NCBI GenBank assembly: GCA_964035575.1
Contig: OZ037879.1
Span: 620,001 to 684,000 of the forward strand
Source of the DNA: Rhynchopus sp. YZ270_cl-10
Taxonomy: Eukaryota; Euglenozoa; Diplonemea; Diplonemida; Diplonemidae
Direction: 5' to 3'
Length of the DNA stretch: 64,000 nucleotides
Numbering within the stretch: the first letter of the stretch is position 1; each line of letters begins with the position of its first letter. The notes below the pieces were generated by a model. That model was not told where the DNA came from and searched no databases. It saw only the letters and a list, made by a program, of their open reading frames with translations. The translations under genes were made by a program, and so were the position numbers. Shown piece by piece: positions 11,451 to 21,539 of the stretch.

Positions 11451-12275
11451 TTAGAAAAGAGACAAAAAAGGGATTACGTAGAGATAAAAAGGGGAGGTTG
11501 GGGAAACGCAGATCAGGACGGTTTTTCTTGGGGGAAATAACTCAGGGTCAGACCGGGTTCCCTCCGCCCAGTCTTTGCATGAACCGTGGAGATGAGGTGC
11601 AGGGGGGGTGGGGCAGAGATACAAGGAGGGGGTTCCTTTGTTGTGTTGTGGTTGGGGGTTTTTGTCTGTGATAAGATGAATTATGTGGAGGATATTGACA
11701 GCTTCTGTACAACGGCGGACGGTCAGGGGGGGACTACTGGTAGTGCTGTGATATACAAAATGATGACTAGTGTGTTACGACTGTTACGATATCATTACCA
11801 GAGTTAGCAACTCCTAGTCGTGGCTAATACCGTAAGTGTACAAAATAGTGGACCGTAACAAAAATGTGGAACAAATCGCGAAAAAAAAAATGGGAGCGTG
11901 TAACATTATTACGGTACACTATTGTTACGTCTACGGTATTTCCATAAGTAGTCTCCCTGACTAGTCTGTCGTGCATGAGAGTGGAGAGGGGAATGGGGGT
12001 AAAGGGGAAAAAAATGGATCCTTTTTTTGAACAAACAAATAACAAAAAACAGGGAAGCCTGAAACAAAACACAAAAAGGGGGTTTTTTTTTCTCGCAGTG
12101 GGGGTGTCAATGGGGAGGGGGGAGAGAATCTAAACTTTGAGAGGGGTATGAGGGTAGGGAGTGGGGAAAATAACAGAAATGGAGGGTGAGGAGAAAACAA
12201 TACAACGGAGTGTGGCAGAAACGCCTTTTTTTTGGATTTTTTTTTTGAAAAAAGACATTTATTTTTGTATTTTTA
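11451..12275. other. Intergenic
   Basis: No gene was recognised. Around 11745-11945 there are several short inverted TTACGGT / TGTTACG motifs. The last 100 bp are A/T-rich and lead into the TIR element that starts at 12276. Confidence 0.4.
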
Positions 12276-12355
12276 GGCTAGTTGACGTCACGGACATTTG
12301 GGTTTGGGAGGGTTTGAGAGGATTTGGGCAGATTTGGGGGGGTTTGAGAGGGTTA

Positions 12356-12600
12356 GTAAGGGTAGGGCAGGGTTTGGCATGGTATGGCAGGGTATGGCAC
12401 GGTTTGGCACGGTATGGCAGGGTATGGCAGGGTATGGCACGGGTGTGGCAGGGTATGGCACGGTTTGGCACGGTATGGCAGGGTATGGCACGGTTTGGCA
12501 CGGGTGTTGCAGGGTATGGCACGGTATGGCAGGGTGTGGCACGGTTTGGCACGGGTATGGCACGGTATGGCAGGGTGTGGCACAGTGTGGCACGGGTAGC
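12356..12600 (+). repeat. G-rich degenerate array of GGTATGGCA-type units
   Basis: Units of about 10 bp (GGTATGGCAG, GGTTTGGCAC, GGTGTGGCAC, GGTATGGCAC) alternate on the + strand. The G-run spacing would allow G-quadruplexes. A second block of the same units lies at 14286-14420, on the far side of the satellites. Confidence 0.8.
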
Positions 12601-12604
12601 CATT

Positions 12605-12894
12605 ACCCAGTACCCAGTACCCAGTACCCAGTACCCAGTACCCAGTACCCAGTACCCAGTACCCAGTACCCAGTACCCAGTACCCAGTACCCAGTACCCA
12701 GTACCCAGTACCCAGTACCCAGTACCCAGTACCCAGTACCCAGTACCCAGTACCCAGTACCCAGTACCCAGTACCCAGTACCCAGTACCCAGTACCCAGT
12801 ACCCAGTACCCAGTACCCAGTACCCAGTACCCAGTACCCAGTACCCAGTACCCAGTACCCAGTACCCAGTACCCAGTACCCAGTACCCAGTACC
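12605..12894. repeat. 7-bp satellite (CCCAGTA)n, about 41 units
   Basis: This is an essentially perfect tandem array. Because 7 is not a multiple of 3 the array reads as one repeated peptide in every frame, which produces long spurious open frames on both strands. Two further units follow the other 7-bp array at about 14269-14283. Confidence 0.95.
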
Positions 12895-13051
12895 GGGAGG
12901 GTATGGCATGGTATGGCAGGGTATTGAAAAAGTTTGTTTCAATGGTGTGGCGCCTTAACCGATTCCCCGTGTTTCTACCGGTTGTCGCTCCGTAAAGGGG
13001 GGTTCCAGATGTTGGAAAATTTTTTTTTTGTTTTCGTTGGTGAAGCTTTTA

Positions 13052-13142
13052 AACGGCGGTATTTGCATTTCCGGAATCCGTCCGACCAGTGGTGGGGACA
13101 ATTTGCCAAAATGGACAAGTTCTCGTTTTTGGTCAATTTCCG
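13052..13142 (-). repeat. R1 module, copy next to the 9-bp satellite
   Basis: Read on the minus strand it runs TTGACCAAAAACGAGAAC, TTGTCCATTTTGGCAAATTG, CCCCACCACTGG, GGACGGATTCCGGAAATGC. The same module occurs at 20027-20115 and four times in 57833-58500. Here it directly abuts the 9-bp satellite. Confidence 0.85.
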
Positions 13143-13143
13143 C

Positions 13144-13613
13144 AGTATACACAGTATACACAGTATACACAGTATACACAGTATACACAGTATACACAGT
13201 ATACACAGTATACACAGTATACACAGTATACACAGTATACACAGTATACACAGTATACACAGTATACACAGTATACACAGTATACACAGTATACACAGTA
13301 TACACAGTATACACAGTATACACAGTATACACAGTATACACAGTATACACAGTATACACAGTATACACAGTATACACAGTATACACAGTATACACAGTAT
13401 ACACAGTATACACAGTATACACAGTATACACAGTATACACAGTATACACAGTATACACAGTATACACAGTATACACAGTATACACAGTATACACAGTATA
13501 CACAGTATACACAGTATACACAGTATACACAGTATACACAGTATACACAGTATACACAGTATACACAGTATACACAGTATACACAGTATACACAGTATAC
13601 ACAGTATACACAG
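13144..13613. repeat. 9-bp satellite (AGTATACAC)n, about 52 units
   Basis: This is a nearly perfect tandem array. It starts directly after the R1 module and ends in CAGTACAGCTGGCCA. That flank matches the far side of the 5-bp satellite at 19782-20025, so both arrays occupy the same position in related elements. Unit length 9 gives open frames in all six readings, none of them real genes. Confidence 0.95.
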
Positions 13614-13672
13614 TACAGCTGGCCATTGAAAAGAAATGGTATGGCAGGGTTTGGCACGGTATGGCACGGGTA

Positions 13673-14270
13673 GCCATTAGCCATTAGCCATTAGCCATTA
13701 GCCATTAGCCATTAGCCATTAGCCATTAGCCATTAGCCATTAGCCATTAGCCATTAGCCATTAGCCATTAGCCATTAGCCATTAGCCATTAGCCATTAGC
13801 CATTAGCCATTAGCCATTAGCCATTAGCCATTAGCCATTAGCCATTAGCCATTAGCCATTAGCCATTAGCCATTAGCCATTAGCCATTAGCCATTAGCCA
13901 TTAGCCATTAGCCATTAGCCATTAGCCATTAGCCATTAGCCATTAGCCATTAGCCATTAGCCATTAGCCATTAGCCATTAGCCATTAGCCATTAGCCATT
14001 AGCCATTAGCCATTAGCCATTAGCCATTAGCCATTAGCCATTAGCCATTAGCCATTAGCCATTAGCCATTAGCCATTAGCCATTAGCCATTAGCCATTAG
14101 CCATTAGCCATTAGCCATTAGCCATTAGCCATTAGCCATTAGCCATTAGCCATTAGCCATTAGCCATTAGCCATTAGCCATTAGCCATTAGCCATTAGCC
14201 ATTAGCCATTAGCCATTAGCCATTAGCCATTAGCCATTAGCCATTAGCCATTAGCCATTAGCCATTAGCC
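13673..14270. repeat. 7-bp satellite (CCATTAG)n, about 85 units
   Basis: This is the longest array in the window, apparently perfect. Each frame meets TAG on the + strand, so it is non-coding. It is joined on both sides to GGTATGGCA-type and CCCAGTA sequence of the same element. Confidence 0.95.
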
Positions 14271-14769
14271 AGTACCCAGTACCGGGAGGGTATGGCAGGG
14301 TATGGCACGGTTTGGCAGGGTGTGGCACGGTATGGCACGGTTTGGCACGGTTTGGCACGGGTATGGCAGGGTGTGGCACGGTATGGCAGGGCATGGCACG
14401 GTATGGCACGGTATGGGACATGATTATCCCAAAAAAAAAGGCAAACGTGCGGTATGGGAGGGTACGGCAGGGTATGGTTGGGTATGGTAGGGTATGCGAG
14501 GGTTCGCGAGGGTTTTGGAGGGTTTGGGGGCATTTGAGGGCGGTATGGGGGGGTATGGGACACGATTTTCCAGAAAAATGGACAAATTTCCTAAACCGAC
14601 CCGTGGCGTCAACTAGCCTAATTTTTAGTGCAATACACAGTATTTTCTTTATTTTCTGGGTGAAATTGTGAATGCTAAAAAATTCATTTCAATACATATT
14701 CCCTTATCAACAGTTGCTCCCCTTTTTTTTGTCTTCTTTTTCCCGAGACATATTTTTTCTTCCTCCTTT

Positions 14770-17606
14770 TCATTTAAAGCGAATAGGAGCGAGACGTGGA
14801 GAAGCCGAACGAATTTGGGTTTGCTTCGAGACCGAAGTGATAGTGGACATTGCCGATGCACTGCGTTGAGGACGTTCCGAGGGGTGCAGGTCTGTCTCCT
14901 TTTTGCGTTTTGCGGTCTTTAGCCTCTGCCGTTCTAGCGACATTTTGACACGCGCTTCTTTCTTTTCCTGGTCTTCACGCTTCTGCACATCCCTTGCCTC
15001 GACCATCTCGGCAAATTTCTGAGTATTGTCAACAGCCATGCGCTGCAGATGGCTTGCGTTGTGCACGATGTCAAGCGACCGTTCGATACGCCTCTTCTGC
15101 TGTGGCCCTAGCAGGTCGTAGCACGCGATCATCTGCTTGATGGAGGACAGCAACGCCTCCACCTCGTCGTATCTCGCCTCATACACTTGAGTGAATCTGA
15201 GATAGGAAAGGAAGGGTAAAGGTAAAGGGGTTAATTAGAGAGGAGAATACTGCCGTATTCATACAAAATTATCGAACGTAAATAATGTTCGACCTTTTCA
15301 GGATTTTTTTTCTGGAAGTTCGACCTTTTTTACGAACATTTTTATGATCACGGTCAGTAATACGGTGCAAATTGACAACCCAAAATGCCAATTTACCACC
15401 TTATTGAGATGCCTTTGCGTCATTTCTTTTTGTGACTGACAACTCTAGGGTCATAATTATCAAAATGAGGGGAATAATGCAATACCTCCACCGCATCCCC
15501 TCCTGCTGTGCGCCGTGCACTGCCTCGATGTACTCTGTAAGGTATTGAAACGCGACTTCGAACCCTGCGAGCGCGTCTTCTGGGCACCCCCACACTGCGT
15601 AGAGGTCGCCACAGAAGCGGTAGTCGTTGCAGACGTTGATGCCGAGACCCTTCAGCACCATCATCACTTCGTCCAGCTTTGCGAGGCGCTCGCCCGAACC
15701 CTCTTCGCCTATGGTATGCGCCATGCCTGCGTCCAGCTGCGCCGCGTCTCGGTCCCTCGCTGCAACAATCCGCTGCAGATCATCCTCAAGCTTCCGGTTC
15801 ATCGCGACACACTCAGCGTGATACGCCTCTGCCTGCACCTTGTTGCTCCGGACGTAGTGCTTGCGTTCTTCGAGGTCCTTCCGCAGCGCGACGGCTGCTT
15901 TGTATTCATGTGTGATGGAGCCGGACTTTAGTTGTCTCTCCTTCATTTCGAGCTCAGAGGAGGTGAAGAAGCGGGACGCATCCTTGACCATCTGGTCGTG
16001 CTCCTCGCGGAGGGCGTGCAGCGTGGCGGTGTTGATGCGGAGCAGGTCGTCTGCGTCGATGTGGCGGTCCTCCAGCTCACGCAGGATCTGCTCCTTTGCA
16101 AGGACCACGGCAACGAGAGGCTCCTTGGGATCTGCGAGGTCGTCGCCCGAAGACTCAAGTGCGGTTGAGTACTTCCGATGCACCTCAGCCTCAAACTCAT
16201 CCCGTTCACGCACACTCTGGACAAGGTTTTCGTACTCATCCTGCAATGTCTGCGAAGGAGGGGGTGGAGATGGAGGGCGAAACATTGGGGGAAATAATAA
16301 TTTGACTTGAAATACAAACCCCCCTGGTAGTGTACCTAGAAATGGGGTGGAACCCCAACCATGCAGTCCGTACACCCATTTTGTGGTTTACATATGGGAC
16401 TTAATCAATTGTGCAGGCCCTTTTTGCTCCTTTCTGTGAAGCAGAGCTGGTCAAAGTAAAGAGAAATTGGTGTGTCACCTCCTTCGAGACAAAGTCCGTC
16501 AGGCAGACGTAGTGGGGGGGGGGTAGTGCCGGGGGCGTACCTTAAGAAACCACTCCTGTTCGGACTTCGCACGTTCTGAATCAACCCATTTTTGATCTGC
16601 AAGAGCCTGTGCGTCTTCCTCTTCTTGTGCTAAGCGGACGAGCTGCAGCCCGGTTGCTCTGTAGACGTGTTGCGGGGTTAGTTGAAGTGAAGCAAAAAAA
16701 GTGCAGCACGCGAATAAAAGAAAGGGAGATAGTCAGACTTACCCTACCCTATTTTGAAAAAGTTCAGACTTGCCCTAAAAGTGTTTTTAGGGCAAGTCTG
16801 AACTTTTTCAAAATAGGGTAGGGTAAATCTGACTATTCCCCTAAAAGAAAAGATGATCCTCTCTGCGTTGCGTTGATTAATTGTCTTGTTCGCTATCGTT
16901 ATCAAAAAAACAGGGACAACCGTAGGAAGAAAAGTTGGAGGTATAAACAAAAAGGTTCGTTCTCTCTGTTCTGCAGGGGGGTTGTTTGAGTATTCGACGA
17001 AATGTGTCGGGGGCGGTCTGGACCCAACGGCGGGGGGAAAGACGCAGATAAGAGAGAAACATTGAAACATGAAGGTGCCACCCCTCTGAGCACAGGAGAT
17101 CACCCATCAAGTCATACCGAAGCTCCCGTTGGAGACTATCTATTCGCGCTGTGTTCGCATTGTGACCAGCCTCAAGGTCCGCTACCTGTAGTGTGTATGA
17201 TGTCAGACGGGTGTATAGTAGCAAACCCCAAACATTGTGACAATTTTTTTTCTGATAATTTGGATATCTTAATCTTTGCTTTCTTTTCCTTTTTTTAGAA
17301 ATGATTGATTGAAATTTTCAAAAAAAAAAATGCATAAAGGAGACATACCTGCGCACACAACTCTGCCTCATCGAAGTTGGAGAAAGGGGACTGCACTTCG
17401 TCCTCCGCACCGTCATCGCCACCCTCCATCCCCACACCCTCTGTTTGGTATTCCACCTGGTAGTCGTGCGGGCCCTCACGCCACTCCTCATGCATCCTGC
17501 TGGCCTCAGGCACAGCCACCTCAGCCACATCCGCATCCCTCACAGGCATGCCCCCGTAGTACACACCACTGCTCTGTAGCATATCCTCTGCTCGCCTTGT
17601 GTCCAT
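14770..17606 (-). CDS. 544-residue coiled-coil protein of unknown function (5 exons)
   Basis: The exons are 17606-17349, 17185-17118, 16658-16541, 16249-15486 and 15196-14770. Every junction has GT...AG and keeps frame (phases 0, 2, 0, 2). The product starts MDTRRAEDMLQSSGVYYGG and is acidic to about residue 86. It then becomes a long charged helix (RIDSLQREL, LVRLAQEEEDAQALAD, QDEYENLVQSVRERDEFEAE, LAKEQILRELEDR, RKLEDDLQRIVAARDRDAAQ), passes a short globular stretch (GLGINVCNDYRFCGDLYAVW), and returns to helix with a basic tail. It is likely a cytoskeletal or flagellar structural protein by architecture; the family is not recognised. The ATG lies two bases after a pyrimidine tract ending CCACAG, a textbook trans-splice acceptor. 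Intron 2 carries a perfect hairpin and intron 3 an introner-like repeat. Confidence 0.85.
16303..16400. repeat. Introner-like repeat, copy in intron 3 of the 544-residue gene
   Basis: It starts GACTTGAAATACAAACCCC and ends TTGTGGTTTACATATG, with CCAACCATGCAGTCC inside. Related copies are at about 20765-20885 and 26617-26727, with partial copies near 10070, 46592 and 55383. The gene is on the opposite strand. Confidence 0.75.
16731..16834. repeat. 104-bp palindrome in intron 2 of the 544-residue gene
   Basis: The left arm AGTCAGACTTACCCTACCC and right arm GGGTAGGGTAAATCTGACT are joined by TATTTTGAAAAAGTTCAG, CTTGCCCTAAAA and their complements. The loop is about 3 bases and only one or two mismatches are visible. 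It would form a strong hairpin in the pre-mRNA. It may be a minimal foldback element. Confidence 0.9.
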
Positions 17607-18633
17607 TGCTGTGGACGAAGGGGAGAGGGGAGAGGGATGGAGGGCAGGCTGTGTACCCAAGTTGTGTACTCTATAGAGGGGTTGAAAAGAGCTAGTGGAG
17701 GCTAGGTTGTAAAATTCGAATAATTCGTTTAATTAATTTTACGAATTACAGCGGCCCAAAACGGTACATAATTGTGCTGTAATTGTGGTGTAATTATGGT
17801 TAATTGTGTGTACGTGTGTGTACACACAATTGTGCTGAAAGTGTGCTGAAATTGTGCCTAATATAGGCACAGTTCAGGTGAGTAGGTGCTAAAAAAAATT
17901 GTGCCCAGCTGTGTTTTGGGTAAAACGGTACAAATTATACGGTATTCGGTCCCCAGCAGCACCGTACAATACCGTATAATACGGTATTCGGTGCGGGGCC
18001 GAGCACGTATAATACAACCTCGGAGGGGAGTGGGGATGGGATCGGAAGCGGTGTAAAAATAGGTAGAGGGGGTGAGAGAAAAGGGTTGAAAAAAAAGGTA
18101 CGAACGCCTCAACGGACGCAGGCATGGAGATAGAAGGAACTTTGGAAAAACAATGCATAGCGCGTTGTGTACCTCAACATGAAGGCCCTTGATTTGTCAA
18201 GTTGGGGTGGGTTTGCACACGAGATTCTCTCGTAGTGCAGAGAACGTGAGGTTGGAGGCAGGGTTGTTCCACTTTTTGACACAAAAAAAGGGCCTGCAAA
18301 CTAGTACTACCTTATCTGCAAATACAAACGGAGCGCATACTTTTTTTTTTGAAAATCCAGAAAAAAAACAGGCAATTTATAGGAAATGAGCCTGATTGGA
18401 GGTACATTTTTTTTTTCCTTTTTGCTTTATCTATTGTATACTGTATCCACTACACCATTTTTTTTTCTGTTACATTGACCACCACTAAAAGGTTTCTAAA
18501 CTCTAATACCCTTTTCAAACGACTCAGAGCACAGCACACCCCCATTCCTTAGTGCAGCAGAGATGAGATGAATTTGAAAACTCTCTGGTCTGTCACTTTC
18601 TTTCTATTCACCCCACCACCCCACACACTCCTT
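17607..18633. other. Intergenic
   Basis: This includes a TGTGTGTACGTGTGTGTACACACA-like alternating region near 17800-17830 and nested CGGTATT/AATACCG inverted motifs at 17935-18010. No gene was recognised. Confidence 0.4.
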
Positions 18634-19506
18634 TCACTCACAACTTTTCAGCTCCATTTCTATCCTTTGAATGTACGAACGGCATACGGGGTGGCTTGCT
18701 TGGATTGCTTGCTTGGGGAGTGGGCTGTCGAAGAGGTTCTTCAGTGCAGCGTATGTGATGCAGTCATGAATACCGGGGCGGTGGCCGTTGAGAAAGCTTC
18801 CATCGCTTCCCATCCTTTCGGGGCCTCCAGCGGTGTTTGACCGCCGTTCAAATGACTCAAGATGGCGAGAAATCGAGAGAACGTCCAATTCCAGGCGGGT
18901 ATAAAACATCGCGTTATCGGGTAATGTGAAGAACCCATCTTCACCCGCAGCAACCTGACGGATCCGCAGAGTCTGCGCCCAAGCCCGCCACACCCACCAC
19001 CTCCTGCTGCAGAGTGCGTCAAGAATGCTGTTCCGGTTTTCCTTCGAACACCATTGGTGCTGCAACACTGCATGACTTAATGACATTGCTAATGTACTTA
19101 CATCGTTTTGCATTGCAAAAAACTGGCTATTACCGTGTTGAAACTGAGCGGAAAAGCTGCGGGTTGAAAGCAGGGTTGCCGCGCTGAGGGCAAGGAAGTA
19201 ATCGGTGTAGCGTTCTCCGTTGAGCTCAACGATGGGGTGGTTGTGCTGGAAGGAAAAGAAGTTGGTGATTGGGATCAGCTCGAAGTCCAGCCCAAGAAAG
19301 CGAAAGGCCGTACAAAAGGCTAGCGTGCGGACATCAGCTGGGAAGCCCCACCCCCGCAGCTGAGGCGCGGAGGAATAGAGGTATACCTTGTTCGCCACCC
19401 ACGAAGGGTTGCGCAGCGCCCTCCCTCCTTGCCTTTGGGACATCCGCCACTCGAAATAATACGCTATGAGAGCCACAACAACGACACCCCATTTCAGATC
19501 ATCCAT
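18634..19506 (-). CDS. Membrane-anchored GST-fold protein, FAX/metaxin-like
   Basis: A single exon of 290 residues from the ATG at 19506. Residues 7-22 (KWGVVVVALIAYYFEW) form a likely N-terminal membrane anchor. A thioredoxin/GST-N-like segment follows (KVYLYSSAPQLRGWGF, then TLAFCTAFRFLGLDFELIPI, then HPIVELNGERYTDY). The C-terminal helical region carries RPGIHDCITYAALKNLF and ends with a conserved-looking tyrosine/arginine helix. Failed-axon-connections (FAX) and metaxin proteins share this split GST layout; metaxins serve mitochondrial outer-membrane import. The usual GST catalytic residues are not evident. The assignment to FAX/metaxin rather than another GST is moderate. Confidence 0.65.
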   Translation of the reverse strand: MDDLKWGVVVVALIAYYFEWRMSQRQGGRALRNPSWVANKVYLYSSAPQLRGWGFPADVRTLAFCTAFRFLGLDFELIPITNFFSFQHNHPIVELNGERYTDYFLALSAATLLSTRSFSAQFQHGNSQFFAMQNDVSTLAMSLSHAVLQHQWCSKENRNSILDALCSRRWWVWRAWAQTLRIRQVAAGEDGFFTLPDNAMFYTRLELDVLSISRHLESFERRSNTAGGPERMGSDGSFLNGHRPGIHDCITYAALKNLFDSPLPKQAIQASHPVCRSYIQRIEMELKSCE

Positions 19507-19781
19507 TTTAAAATACTGTTTGTTTCCTGTCACGGTACCATAAAGATCTTAAGGAAGATTTTTGTGTTTTTTCAGGATTCCTGGAAATCCTGACACTTTG
19601 TGTTTTTTTTCTTCAGGATTTTTCAAGATCCTGACAATTTGTGTGTTTTTTTTTTTTTTACCAGGGGGCTTCTCTATGTTGTAGGCATACAGAGGTACAG
19701 ATTTTACAGACCGGGGCCGCAACTGGCTGGGATGTCACGAAACTGACAAAAAAAGTGGTTTTCGACCTTTTTTTTGGCCTG

Positions 19782-20025
19782 CTGTACTGTACTGTACTGT
19801 ACTGTACTGTACTGTACTGTACTGTACTGTACTGTACTGTACTGTACTGTACTGTACTGTACTGTACTGTACTGTACTGTACTGTACTGTACTGTACTGT
19901 ACTGTACTGTACTGTACTGTACTGTACTGTACTGTACTGTACTGTACTGTACTGTACTGTACTGTACTGTACTGTACTGTACTGTACTGTACTGTACTGT
20001 ACTGTACTGTACTGTACTGTACTGT
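19782..20025. repeat. 5-bp satellite (CTGTA)n, about 49 units
   Basis: A perfect tandem array. On its left is GGCCTGCTGTACTG and on its right TGCGGAAATTGACC of the R1 module. Reverse-complemented, both flanks match those of the 9-bp array at 13144-13613. Confidence 0.95.
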
Positions 20026-20026
20026 G

Positions 20027-20115
20027 CGGAAATTGACCAAAAAACGAGAACTTGTCCATTTCGGCAAATTGACCCCACCACTGGCCGGACGGATTCCGGA
20101 AATGCAAATGCCGGC
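20027..20115 (+). repeat. R1 module, copy next to the 5-bp satellite
   Basis: It reads GCGGAAATTGACCAAAAAAC, GAACTTGTCCATTTCGGC, TGACCCCACCACTGG, GGACGGATTCCGGAAATGC. See the copies at 13052-13142 and 57833-58500. Confidence 0.85.
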
Positions 20116-20249
20116 GTTTCTAAGCAAGTTCTAAGCAGGAGAGAAAAAAAACACAAAAAAAAAAAAAAACACAAATTGTCAGGATCTTGATCAGGAAGAA
20201 GAAGATTTGAGTCCGTGAAAAAAAAAAAATCTTCTTTAAGAACTTTCTG

Positions 20250-20679
20250 CATGGATGTCCAAAGTACTTGAAGTATATCAAGTACTTGATCCCCCAAAAA
20301 ATCCAATACTTGATACTTCAAGTACTTGACACCCTATTTTTTTTTCTAGTACTTTTTTACTTGTTCTCCCTCTGTCAAGTACTTTTTTCACAAAAAAAAA
20401 CGTCAAGTACTTGATCAAGTACAAAAAAAAAGTGGGTACTTGATCAAGTACTTGACGTTTTTTTGCGAAAACAAGTACTTGACAGACTCTGCCAGAGGGT
20501 AAAAAAGTAAAAAAGTACGAGAAAAAAAAATAGGGTATCAAGTACTTGATTTCTGTCAAGTACTTGATCAATCTTCAAGTACTTGACTGTCATTTTGAGA
20601 GGAAAAAAAAGGGGGGTCAAGTACTTCAAGTACCATAAAAAATCCAAAAAAAGTACTTCAAGTACTTTGGACATCCATG
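20250..20679. mobile_element. 430-bp foldback element built of CAAGTACTTGA repeats
   Basis: The ends CATGGATGTCCAAAGTAC (20250-) and GTACTTTGGACATCCATG (-20679) are exact inverted copies, and the whole interior is two complementary arms. Most of it consists of TCAAGTACTTGA, itself palindromic, separated by A or T runs. The arms meet near 20425. No coding capacity. The end motif resembles that of the element at 36992-37932 (GATGTAGAAAGTAC). Confidence 0.85.
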
Positions 20680-21539
20680 GAATTTCTGTGTAGTGTAGCT
20701 TTTTTTTTTTGTGCGTAAAAGTGTTACTGCAATATGAAGAGGAAACCTCGAGGCCAAAAAAAGTACAGTTGAAATACAAAGCCCTCTCGTGAACAGTGTG
20801 TCTTGGTAATGACCGGCTGTACCGGGGGGTGTACACCCAACCATGCAGTCCTACAATCCATTTCGTGGTGGCAGCTGATATGTCTGATAAAAGAAACACA
20901 CCTAAGAACTCCCTGAAGGTTGGTTGTGATGCATATCTAGGTCTTGTGCCAATGTTATACACAGCAAGACCCCTGACTATATGGGTTCGTCCCAGCCTGG
21001 AGTCATCACGCTTGCGTGAGCTCCTTAAAGGGCAAAACCATCGGGAAGACACGGTGGTGAAAATCACCAAAAACCTGTTAGAGGAAAGCGCAGGCCCAAG
21101 GAATCCAAAATATCCGCACTTCTCCCGCCTGGTTTCGACACTAAAACAGAAAGCTTTTTATTCTCAACAAAAAGAGGAAATTCTTTTTTTCTTCAATACC
21201 ACCCTCTTGCGAGGGATAAGGGGGGGTTGGGTGTAGGGTGGGGAAAGTCTTTTTTTTGTTGGGGGTCGAAAGGTGGGACCTAGGGAGGGGGTCCTAACAC
21301 CAAAAGAGAAACAAAACAAAATTTTGTGTAAATGGGGGGGGGGTCGAAAATCGATAGAAACAACCCCCCTCTTTTCTGTGTTGTACTACCATGAGAACAT
21401 CCCCTGATAAAAAAATGGTACTGTGTATTCTGGTATTCCGGTAGCCTTCTCCATCAGAACACACAAACAACACCTCTCGAAGTCGTACAGCCACCACCCT
21501 CCTGACTGATTATCAACCCTTTTTTTACTGTTCAAAATT
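20680..21539. other. Intergenic, with an introner-like repeat copy
   Basis: 20765-20885 is a copy of the introner-like repeat (TTGAAATACAAAGCCCT, then CCAACCATGCAGTCC). A + strand open frame just after it (about 20880-21236) has no recognisable motif and is not called. The rest is G/T-rich spacer 3' of the IQ gene. Confidence 0.5.

Larger units (their letters stand above)
12276..14618. mobile_element. 2.3-kb TIR element made almost entirely of satellite arrays, TA target duplication
   Basis: The 18-bp end GGCTAGTTGACGTCACGG (12276-12293) is matched in inverted orientation at 14601-14618 with one mismatch, and TA flanks both ends (12274-12275, 14619-14620). Between them, in order, are a G-rich array of GGTATGGCA/GGTTTGGCAC units (12356-12600), a 7-bp satellite (12605-12894), a unique module of about 150 bp (about 12990-13142), a 9-bp satellite (13144-13613), a second 7-bp satellite (13673-14270), and a second G-rich GGTATGGCA block (14286-14570). 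No transposase is present. The TA duplication fits Tc1/mariner-like mobilisation in trans, which is inference. Confidence 0.75.
19541..20249. mobile_element. Inverted-repeat element enclosing the 5-bp satellite
   Basis: The left arm (AAGATCTTAAGGAAG, then TTTTCAAGATCCTGACAATT, 19541-19660) is matched imperfectly in inverted orientation at 20150-20249 (ACAAATTGTCAGGATCTTG, then AATCTTCTTTAAGAACTT). Between the arms lie a flank (TTTTTTTTGGCCTGCTG), the 5-bp satellite and an R1 module. It abuts the foldback element starting at 20250. No transposase and no clear target duplication were seen. Confidence 0.6.

Noticed and set aside
12259-13687. Long overlapping open frames on both strands (repeats such as VYTVYT, STQYPVP, YWVLGTG)
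   Set aside because: They are frame-free readings of 7-bp and 9-bp satellites; all frames are open at once and no non-repeat domain is attached.
12605-14270. CRISPR-like arrays
   Set aside because: Units are 5-9 bp with no spacers; these are simple satellites in a eukaryotic context.
19641-20321. Open frames reading TVLYC or QYSTV repeats
   Set aside because: Artefacts of the 5-bp satellite, open in several frames on both strands.
20796-21236. + strand frame of 146 codons
   Set aside because: It starts inside the introner-like repeat, shows no domain, and is on the opposite strand to all host genes. A transposon fragment cannot be excluded.
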